Origin: Flavobacteriaceae bacterium | GTDB taxonomy: Bacteria > Bacteroidota > Bacteroidia > Flavobacteriales > Flavobacteriaceae | Direction of reading: 5' to 3' | Assembly (NCBI GenBank): GCA_030683815.1 | Contig: JAUXPJ010000020.1 | Location: 1-64,000, forward strand | DNA length: 64,000 bases | Part shown: positions 27,839-34,925 of the stretch, in pieces | Numbering within the stretch: position 1 is the first letter of the stretch | Layout: every line of letters starts with the position of its first letter | The notes under the pieces: model-generated | Seen by the model: only the letters and a program-made list of their open reading frames with translations | Told to the model about the DNA's origin: nothing | The model's database searches: none | Made by a program: the position numbers and the translations under genes

Positions 27839-28557
27839 TAGATTTTATAATTAAATTAGTGTTAGCACACCTCATAGGTGACTTTTTATTACAACCAGCC
27901 AATTGGGTAAAAGACAAAGAGGAAAAAAAGTATAAATCAAAGTATTTATACTGGCACATTGGTATTCATGCTATCACCTTGCTTACTGTACTGCAATTCA
28001 ACTTAAAGTATGTATGGGGTATAATATTGCTGCTATTCTCTCATTTCATTATTGACTTAATTAAAATAAAACTAAGAAATCGCTTTAATGAACGATACCT
28101 CTTCTTTGCAGATCAATCAGCACATATGCTGGTAATTGCAGGTATCGTTTATATATATGTTCCCTACTATATCAATACAGAGCTTCTTTTTTCAACAGCT
28201 ACATTAGGTCTAATTACCTTCTTGTTATTGGTCACAGTAGTTTCATCCGTTATAATGAAAGTACTAGTGTCAAAATGGGATGTAAACACCATCAAAGAAA
28301 ATAATTCATTGGTAAATGCAGGAGCTTATATAGGAATGTTGGAAAGACTTTTTATTTTCGGATTTATTCTATTAAATTTTTGGGAAGGCATCGGGTTTTT
28401 ACTGGCAGCAAAATCTGTTTTTCGTTTTAGCGATTTGTCAAAAGCTGGCGATAGAAAATTAACAGAATATATCCTTATTGGAACGCTGCTTAGTTTTGGA
28501 CTAGCTATGGCATCGGGTTTAGGATACCAGTATTTTATGTCTATAGCAAATACATAG
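27835..28557 (+). CDS. DUF3307 membrane protein
   Basis: 240 residues with about six hydrophobic segments. LAHLIGDFLLQPANWVKDKEEKK and the downstream HIGIHAITLL are the hallmarks of DUF3307. SatD and DUF3307 genes are often neighbours; their function is not known. Here the pair (ATGA overlap) sits between hsdS and hsdR, with hsdR starting 1 bp after the stop. Confidence 0.88.
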   Translation: MIDFIIKLVLAHLIGDFLLQPANWVKDKEEKKYKSKYLYWHIGIHAITLLTVLQFNLKYVWGIILLLFSHFIIDLIKIKLRNRFNERYLFFADQSAHMLVIAGIVYIYVPYYINTELLFSTATLGLITFLLLVTVVSSVIMKVLVSKWDVNTIKENNSLVNAGAYIGMLERLFIFGFILLNFWEGIGFLLAAKSVFRFSDLSKAGDRKLTEYILIGTLLSFGLAMASGLGYQYFMSIANT

Positions 28558-28558
28558 T

Positions 28559-31500
28559 ATGTCAAAAATTACTGAAAACGCCATCGAATATTTAGCAATC
28601 CAACGTCTAGAAGAACTGGGCTATAATTATATTTATGGTCCAGAATTGGCGTCAGATGGCATAAAACCTGAAAGAGAAAACTACCAGCAAGTACTATTGC
28701 TCAATCGTTTACAAAAAGCAGTTAATAGGATAAATCCAACTATTCCTTTTGAAGCTCAGAAGGAAGCAATCAAAGAAATCCAACGTATTTCATCTCCTGA
28801 ATTATTGACGAACAACGAAACATTTCATCGTTTGCTTACCGAAGGTATTCCAGTTTCAAAAAGGGTGGATGGAGACGACAGGGGCGACAGAGTTTGGCTG
28901 ATTGATTTTAAAAATCCATTCAACAACGATTTTGTTGTAGCCAATCAATTCACCATCATTGAAAACGGAAACAACAAACGACCAGATATCATTCTTTTTG
29001 TAAATGGAATTCCGTTGGTAGTTATTGAACTGAAAAACGCAGCGGACGAAAACACCACCATCAATTCTGCTTTCAAACAAGTAGAAACCTATAAAGCAAT
29101 TATTCCTAGCCTGTTTACTTACAACGGCTTTGTTGTTATTTCGGATGGTTTAGAAGCTAAATCAGGTTCATTATCGGCAGGTTTTACACGTTATATGACA
29201 TGGAAATCAGCTGATGGTAGAGCTGAAGCCTCTCATTTAGTGAGTCAATTGGAAACCCTTATTCAAGGAATGTTAAACAAAGAAACCTTGATTGACCTCA
29301 TCAGACATTTCATTGTATTTGAAAAATCCAAAAAAGAAGATCCTAAAACGGGAATAACAACTGTAACTACAGTTAAAAAGCTGGCTGCCTATCATCAATA
29401 CTATGCGGTAAATAGAGCTGTGGAATCTACTTTAAGGGCATCAGGTTTTACAGTAAAAAAGAAAAATACATTTGATGTCATAATTGAATCCCCTGAAAGT
29501 TATGGTGTTGCTGGTGTTAAAAATCAACAAGAGGGCGATCGTAAAGGGGGAGTGGTTTGGCATACACAAGGTAGTGGAAAATCCTTATCAATGGTATTCT
29601 ATACAGGTAAAATAGTTTTGGTACTCGACAATCCAACCATACTGGTTATAACAGACCGTAATGACCTAGACGATCAATTGTTTGACACCTTTGCGGCATC
29701 CAAACAATTGCTGAGGCAAGAACCAGTTCAGGCAGACGACAGAAATCAATTAAAAGACTTATTGAAAGTTGCTTCGGGTGGTGTGGTATTCACAACCATT
29801 CAAAAATTTCAACCCGAAGAAGGCAATGTTTACGAATTGCTTTCCGACAGAAAGAACATTGTAGTAATTGCAGACGAAGCACATAGAACTCAATACGGCT
29901 TTAAAGCAAAAACCATTGATGCTAAAGACGGACAAGGAAATGTGGTTGGAAAGAGAATCGTTTACGGCTTTGCAAAATATATGCGTGATGCTTTGCCAAA
30001 TGCAACGTATTTAGGATTTACAGGAACACCTATTGAGAATACAGACGTAAACACACCAGCCGTTTTCGGAAACTATGTGGACATTTACGATATAGCACAA
30101 GCCGTTGAAGATGGTGCAACCGTTCGTATTTATTACGAAAGTCGTTTGGCAAAAGTCAATCTTAGTGAAGAAGGCAAACAATTGGTTGACGACCTTGATG
30201 ATGAACTGGAACAGGAAGATTTGACGAACACACAAAAGGCAAAAGCAAAATGGACACAACTTGAAGCCTTGGTTGGCAGCAAAAATCGAATTAAAAATAT
30301 TGCCAAAGACATTGTAACACACTTTATCCAAAGACAGGAAGTATTTGAAGGTAAAGGAATGATTGTTTCTATGAGCCGCAGAATTGCAGCCGATTTGTAT
30401 AAAGCAATTATTACCTTAAGACCCGAATGGCATTCAGATGATTTGAATAAGGGTGTGATTAAAGTGGTAATGACTTCTGCATCGTCAGATGGTCCAAAAA
30501 TTTCAAAACATCATACCACCAAAGAACAAAGAAGAACCTTAGCCGAAAGAATGAAAAATCCGGATGACGAATTACAATTGGTAATCGTTCGGGATATGTG
30601 GTTGACTGGTTTTGATGCGCCAAGCTTACATACACTCTATATTGATAAACCCATGAAAGGACATAATTTGATGCAAGCCATTGCAAGAGTGAATCGTGTC
30701 TATAAAGATAAACCAGGCGGATTAATTGTAGATTATTTAGGTATTGCAGCCGACTTGAAAAAAGCATTGGCATTTTATGCTGATGCAGGTGGTAAAGGCG
30801 ACCCAACAATTTTGCAAGAACAAGCAGTTCAATTGATGTTGGAGAAATTGGAAGTCGTTTCTCAAATGTATCATGGTTTTGCTTATGAAAATTATTTTGA
30901 AGCGGATACAGCACAAAAACTCTCATTAATTTTAGCTGCCGAAGAACATGTTTTGGGATTGGAAGAAGGTAAAAAGAGATACATCAATGAAGTAACCGCT
31001 TTATCAAAATCATTTGCAATGGCTATTCCTCATGACCAGGCAATGGATGTAAAAGAGGAAGTTTCATTTTTTCAAGCAGTAAAGGCAAGGTTGGCGAAAT
31101 TTGATAGAACCGGTTCTGGAAGAGCGGATGAGGATATTGAAACCACAATCAGGCAAGTAATTGATAAAGCATTGATATCAGAAAAGGTAATAGATATATT
31201 CGATGCAGCAGGTATTAAAAAACCAGATATTTCAATTCTATCAGAAGAATTTTTGATAGAATTAAAAGGAATGGAACATAAAAATATTGCACTCGAAGTA
31301 CTTAAAAAACTGCTGAATGATGAAATCAAATCAAGAGCTAAAAAGAACTTAGTAAAAAGTCAAACCTTGATGGAAATGTTAGAAAACTCCATTAAAAAAT
31401 ATCACAACAAAATTCTAACAGCGGCTGAGGTTGTAGAAGAATTAATTCATTTAAGTAAAGAAATTGTTAAAATAGATGAAGAAGCTAAACACCTTGGTTT

Positions 31501-31786
31501 AACCGATTTTGAATATGCCTTTTATACGGCTGTTTCTAACAATGAAAGTGCCAGAGAATTGATGCAACAAGATAAATTACGTGAATTAGCAGTAGTTTTA
31601 ACAGAAACAATCCGTCAAAATACATCGATTGACTGGACTATAAAAGAAAGTGTAAAAGCTAAATTAAAAGTAGCAGTAAAACGCTTGTTAAGAAAATATG
31701 GTTATCCACCAGACATGCAATTATTGGCAACCGAAACCGTTTTAAAACAAGCAGAGATGATTGCCAATGAAATTGCAACCTTTTAA
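28559..31786 (+). CDS. hsdR: Type I restriction endonuclease/translocase subunit
   Basis: 1075 residues. The PD-(D/E)xK nuclease at residues 141-178 (RPDIILF, IELKN, QVETY) is complete. The SF2 motor has Walker A TQGSGKS (336-342), DEAH (438-441), GFTGTPIE and the QAIARVNRVYKDKPGGLIVDYLG motif VI. A helical C-terminal region binds HsdM. It cleaves unmethylated DNA after ATP-driven translocation. It probably can be transcribed from the satD promoter as well as from the hsdM promoter. Confidence 0.97.
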   Translation: MSKITENAIEYLAIQRLEELGYNYIYGPELASDGIKPERENYQQVLLLNRLQKAVNRINPTIPFEAQKEAIKEIQRISSPELLTNNETFHRLLTEGIPVSKRVDGDDRGDRVWLIDFKNPFNNDFVVANQFTIIENGNNKRPDIILFVNGIPLVVIELKNAADENTTINSAFKQVETYKAIIPSLFTYNGFVVISDGLEAKSGSLSAGFTRYMTWKSADGRAEASHLVSQLETLIQGMLNKETLIDLIRHFIVFEKSKKEDPKTGITTVTTVKKLAAYHQYYAVNRAVESTLRASGFTVKKKNTFDVIIESPESYGVAGVKNQQEGDRKGGVVWHTQGSGKSLSMVFYTGKIVLVLDNPTILVITDRNDLDDQLFDTFAASKQLLRQEPVQADDRNQLKDLLKVASGGVVFTTIQKFQPEEGNVYELLSDRKNIVVIADEAHRTQYGFKAKTIDAKDGQGNVVGKRIVYGFAKYMRDALPNATYLGFTGTPIENTDVNTPAVFGNYVDIYDIAQAVEDGATVRIYYESRLAKVNLSEEGKQLVDDLDDELEQEDLTNTQKAKAKWTQLEALVGSKNRIKNIAKDIVTHFIQRQEVFEGKGMIVSMSRRIAADLYKAIITLRPEWHSDDLNKGVIKVVMTSASSDGPKISKHHTTKEQRRTLAERMKNPDDELQLVIVRDMWLTGFDAPSLHTLYIDKPMKGHNLMQAIARVNRVYKDKPGGLIVDYLGIAADLKKALAFYADAGGKGDPTILQEQAVQLMLEKLEVVSQMYHGFAYENYFEADTAQKLSLILAAEEHVLGLEEGKKRYINEVTALSKSFAMAIPHDQAMDVKEEVSFFQAVKARLAKFDRTGSGRADEDIETTIRQVIDKALISEKVIDIFDAAGIKKPDISILSEEFLIELKGMEHKNIALEVLKKLLNDEIKSRAKKNLVKSQTLMEMLENSIKKYHNKILTAAEVVEELIHLSKEIVKIDEEAKHLGLTDFEYAFYTAVSNNESARELMQQDKLRELAVVLTETIRQNTSIDWTIKESVKAKLKVAVKRLLRKYGYPPDMQLLATETVLKQAEMIANEIATF

Positions 31787-31946
31787 TTAAGTCCGATGAA
31801 TCTCAAAATCTGTATAAGTTTAAAATTTCATGGTATAATTTGGTGCTTAACAGGCAAACACTGAAATTATTTCTATAAAACAATTCCTTTAAAGGTTTGA
31901 TAAACAAAACAATAACATTTTACTGAATTTTAAGTAGCATTTTTAA

Positions 31947-32285
31947 TTACTGTAACTCCTCATTTATCATTTCAACCGTAATATAATGGGCTAAAAGGAT
32001 TTTATTAGTTGAACGAGTTGGTATTCTCACATCGTAAGAACAAAGAAAAGGTATTTTCTTCCAAGTACATAAAATTTCAACATGTGGCTCTCCAACATGC
32101 GCGTGTTCATATTTGAAAATTACTTTTTCAACAAAAAAATAACAGTGTTCAATGGCTGGCTTTTCTTCAATTAAATATAAAAACTGATAGGTGCTAAACA
32201 ACGATCCTTGTTCCACGATTTTAGCAGACTTGTGGGTAGCACTTAGCAGTATGCCAATAATTAAGTTCTCGGTTTTTTTATCCAT
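31947..32285 (-). CDS. Hypothetical protein, 112 residues
   Basis: Begins MDKKTENLIIGILLSATHKSAKIVEQGSLFS. No signal peptide or membrane helix. Mixed alpha/beta composition with a KYEHAHVGEPHVEILCTWKKIPFL stretch. It is convergent to hsdR, on the opposite strand. No family recognised, and it could be a remnant of the island. The flanking gap (31787-31946) holds nothing clear. Confidence 0.55.
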   Translation of the reverse strand: MDKKTENLIIGILLSATHKSAKIVEQGSLFSTYQFLYLIEEKPAIEHCYFFVEKVIFKYEHAHVGEPHVEILCTWKKIPFLCSYDVRIPTRSTNKILLAHYITVEMINEELQ

Positions 32286-32390
32286 AGCTTTTTTAATTTT
32301 AAAGAAACCAAAATATAAGTAACAATAGCATTAAAGCACCAAAATACTCAATTATTAAATACAGTCATACTTTTTATTTATTAAATTGAC

Positions 32391-32467
32391 GGTAATATAT
32401 AGGGAAAACAAAATGTGATAAACAATTGATTCCTATCACAATACGATTTTATCTATTGTCTATATTC
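32391..32467 (+). repeat. Family B repeat, copy 1
   Basis: Reads TTAAATTGACGGTAATATAT, a stem TGTGATA...TATCACA with 13-nt loop, then TTTTATCTATTGTCTATATTC. The 3' end is replaced by a short palindromic repeat at 32466-32530. Confidence 0.8.
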
Positions 32468-32530
32468 GAACCCCGAGCGCGGTCATTGAATGTGACCGAA
32501 ATTCAGCCGAAATGGAGTCGAGGGGTAAGT
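32466..32530. repeat. Palindromic repeat of the GTCGAGGGG type
   Basis: AACCCCGAGCG at the left and GAGTCGAGGGGT at the right form a loose inverted repeat around GGTCATTGAATGTGACC. The right end is the same repeat family that ends the AraC-type regulator gene at 34833-34856. Confidence 0.5.
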
Positions 32531-32710
32531 CTGGTTAATATTCAAATCCCATGAAATCCTATTAGACATTTCATATACTTTTTCTTGGGAAAAAGTAGGC
32601 AACACTTCTTTTGTTGAAAAATAAGAGTAAGTTTACAAATAAATAAAGGACAAGCATAAAATCTGCTTTTCACTTAAGAAATAGTAACTTTCAACAATAA
32701 GTATATTAAC

Positions 32711-32783
32711 TATGAAATAGCCATATTTGCAAAAACACCAACTTTGATGAAAATATTTTAATCAAACTGGCGTATTCCATATG
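32711..32783 (+). repeat. Family A repeat, copy 4
   Basis: Begins TATGAAATAGCCATATTTGC, has the TTTGATGAAAATATTTTAATCAAA-type stem (about 32743-32766) and ends GGCGTATTCCATATG. Copy 5 follows after 25 bp. Confidence 0.8.
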
Positions 32784-32808
32784 ATAAATAAAAAACAATA
32801 AATATCTA

Positions 32809-32877
32809 CATATGAAATCGCCATTAACCAAGCTGTTTGCGTAAGCAAACACCAATGAAGATAAGCGATACCATATG
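32809..32877 (+). repeat. Family A repeat, copy 5 (diverged)
   Basis: Begins CATATGAAATCGCCATT and ends CGATACCATATG. The loop has GTTTGCGTAAGCAAAC as its own hairpin. It is followed by TTATCTACATATGAAA, the start of the lipoprotein gene. Confidence 0.7.
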
Positions 32878-32906
32878 ACCTTTAAAAAACAAATAATTAT
32901 CTACAT

Positions 32907-33335
32907 ATGAAAAACATATTTTTACTTTTATTCTTCACCTCAATTTTATTGACAAGTTGCGGTACTGCAACCGGAACTGTTAAAGGGACTTTATGTTATC
33001 CTTCTGACTATATTCCGGCAATGAATGTTTATTTAAAAGACAAGGAAACTAATAAAACCTATTCGTTGGTCATCAAAGAAAATCAACAAACATTTAAATT
33101 TAAAAAAATTCAGGAAGGAAATTATGTTGTTTTTGCCTATACAATTACTGAAACCATCACTGACTTTAATAATAAATCATCTAAAGCCAGTGGTGGATAT
33201 ACCCATGCCGTTCCCTGTGGCTTAACAGTTAATTGCAACGACCATACATTGATAAATTTCAAAGTTAAAAATGGTAAAACAACAAAAGCAATTGATATTT
33301 GTGATTGGTATGGAGCAATCGTTCCGAAAGAGTAA
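32907..33335 (+). CDS. Predicted lipoprotein, 142 residues
   Basis: A lipoprotein signal (MKNIFLLLFFTSILLTSCG) with Cys at the lipobox is followed by a beta-rich domain resembling carboxypeptidase-regulatory-like folds (VKGTLCYPSDYIPAMNVYLKDKETNKTYS...KIQEGNYVVFAYT). Several further cysteines are present. The ATG is in CATATGAAA, preceded by family A copies 4 and 5. No function is recognised; probably attached to the outer membrane. Confidence 0.7.
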   Translation: MKNIFLLLFFTSILLTSCGTATGTVKGTLCYPSDYIPAMNVYLKDKETNKTYSLVIKENQQTFKFKKIQEGNYVVFAYTITETITDFNNKSSKASGGYTHAVPCGLTVNCNDHTLINFKVKNGKTTKAIDICDWYGAIVPKE

Positions 33336-33441
33336 TAAAAAAAACAATAGCTTTCTAATGTTTGAAAGTTTGAAAATTTGAACTTCCTTAACCTTTTTTA
33401 TTAATTCTTCATTATCAATTGTCAATTGTCCATTGAATAGA

Positions 33442-33508
33442 TGTGTGAATTATGCAACTTATCCTTAAAGTTATGTAACACTTTTATTTTTTATAGTACG
33501 CAACTTTG
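33442..33508 (+). promoter_or_regulatory. Stress-regulon operator plus -7 box, copy 1 (33557 gene)
   Basis: A 40-bp element (33442-33481) begins TGTGTGAAT, has ATGCAAC and TTATGTAAC half-sites 21 bp apart, and lies 23 bp before TTTG (33505-33508), the end of the -7 box. There is no separate TTTG at -33; the element takes that place. Confidence 0.85.
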
Positions 33509-33556
33509 TATAGATCTCTTAAATAGAGAAATCGATATAATTTAAAATCAGAAAAA

Positions 33557-34012
33557 ATGAAAACTTTAAAATTAATCGTTATCGGAATAGTCTTGTTCCT
33601 TGCAAACAATCTGCAGGCGCAAGTTTCAGTGAATATTAATATTGGGTCGCCTCCGCAGTGGGGTCCTGTCGGATATACTGATGTGCGATATTACTATCTG
33701 CCAGATGTAGAGGCCTATTACGATGTGCAAACCGCTATGTTTATTTATTATGTCGGAGGAACTTGGATTCATAGAACATATCTTCCTACGCGATACAGAA
33801 ATTATGATTTGTACAGCGGATATAAAGTGGTGATGGCAGATTATCACGGTAACACTCCTTACGTTCATTTTAAAGATTACAAAATGAAATATGCAAAAGG
33901 ATACCGAGCTAACGGACAAAAAACTATCGGTATGAAACCAACTAAAGGAGATAATCACTCAAAAATGAATATGAAAGGAAGCTCCAAGGGAAAATCCAAT
34001 AAAAAGAATTAG
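33557..34012 (+). CDS. Secreted hypothetical protein, 151 residues
   Basis: Signal peptide MKTLKLIVIGIVLFLANNLQAQ, then a Tyr/Pro-rich domain (GPVGYTDVRYYYLPDVEAYYDVQTAMFIYYVGGTW) and a basic, Gly/Lys/Met-rich tail. The YYYLPDVEAYYDV pattern is a recurrent flavobacterial motif of unknown function. It is under the shared 40-bp operator, so it is probably a stress-induced envelope protein. The promoter leaves a leader of about 40 nt. Confidence 0.75.
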   Translation: MKTLKLIVIGIVLFLANNLQAQVSVNINIGSPPQWGPVGYTDVRYYYLPDVEAYYDVQTAMFIYYVGGTWIHRTYLPTRYRNYDLYSGYKVVMADYHGNTPYVHFKDYKMKYAKGYRANGQKTIGMKPTKGDNHSKMNMKGSSKGKSNKKN

Positions 34013-34256
34013 CCAGGAAAATAGTAAATAGTATAAAATTTTATACGGTTTAATGTGATTAAAAAAAATCATTTACGCCAAAAAGTAAATAAAATTACAC
34101 TGCCTAAGTCAACACTCTAATAGAAAGTTGGCAAGAGCAGTGTATTTATTAAATAATTAATTCCCTATATGACATTAAAAATTAAAAATCTGTTCAAACC
34201 TAAATGCTTCACTATAAGATGTTTTTTTTGTAACTTGTGAAAAAAAGAGCAATTAG

Positions 34257-34871
34257 TTGAAGTTATATATCAAATATATGGTGAGCAACCGCTGTAAAAT
34301 GGTGGTGAAAGATGCCTTAAAAAAACTTGGACTGCATTTTACCCCGGTTGATTTAGGCGAAGTAGAGATTATGGAAAATATTTCTGATGAAGAAAGAAAT
34401 CTGCTTAATGAAGAGTTACTCAAATCAGGTCTTGAATTGATGGATGATAAAAGAGCGATACTGATTGAAAAAATAAAAAATACAGTTATAGAAATGGTTC
34501 ATAATAATACAGAAGAAACAATCAAAACAAAATTTTCTTGTTTTTTAAGCGAAAAATTAAATCATGATTATACCTATCTGGCAAATCTATTTTCAGAAGT
34601 GCAAGGAACTACAATTGAACAATTCATTATCTTTCATAAAATTGAACGGATAAAAGAATTGATGATTTATGATGAGCTGAGCATTACAGAAATTGCGTGG
34701 AAAATGAATTACAGCAGCGTGGCACATTTATCCAATCAATTTAAAAAAGTTACCGGACTTTCCCCGTCTCATTTTAAACAATTGAAAGATAAAAGGCGAA
34801 GTCCGATTGAAGAAATTGGAAATTTGAGAAATGCCCCTCGACCTCGCTCGGGGTACAGAAGTGAGAAATAA
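34257..34871 (+). CDS. AraC-family transcriptional regulator with HMA-like N-terminus
   Basis: 204 residues. I use the TTG start at 34257 because it gives MKLYIKYMVSNRCKMVVKDAL, the N-terminus expected in this flavobacterial family. The C-terminal AraC HTH is intact (LANLFSEVQGTTIEQFIIFHKIERIKELM...SITEIAWKMNYSSVAHLSNQFKKVTGLSPSHFK). In relatives the N-terminal segment has a CxxC metal-like site (recalled); here the first Cys is Ser. The last residues (NAPRPRSGYRSEK) come from a short DNA repeat. It is a candidate activator of the shared 40-bp operators (inference). A hybrid kinase gene follows after 54 bp. Confidence 0.82.
   Translation: MKLYIKYMVSNRCKMVVKDALKKLGLHFTPVDLGEVEIMENISDEERNLLNEELLKSGLELMDDKRAILIEKIKNTVIEMVHNNTEETIKTKFSCFLSEKLNHDYTYLANLFSEVQGTTIEQFIIFHKIERIKELMIYDELSITEIAWKMNYSSVAHLSNQFKKVTGLSPSHFKQLKDKRRSPIEEIGNLRNAPRPRSGYRSEK
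34833..34856 (+). repeat. Short repeat forming the 3' end of the AraC-type gene
   Basis: CCTCGACCTCGCTCGGGG at 34835-34852 belongs to the same palindromic family as 32466-32530 and the sucA insert. It encodes APRPRSGYR at the C-terminus. Confidence 0.5.
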
Positions 34872-34925
34872 AATTTTTCTAAATACTCAATACTAGTAAA
34901 TAAATCAAATTTGAAAGATTAGCAT

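Noticed and set aside
32570-32700. Possible small gene before family A copy 4
   Set aside because: Only short frames are present; the stretch with TTTTTCTTGGGAAAAAGTAG looks like common intergenic filler, not a gene.
34084-34147. ACACTGC/GCAGTGT inverted repeat as an attenuator
   Set aside because: The loop is too long (about 33 nt) and no T-run follows; no link to the downstream regulator is evident.
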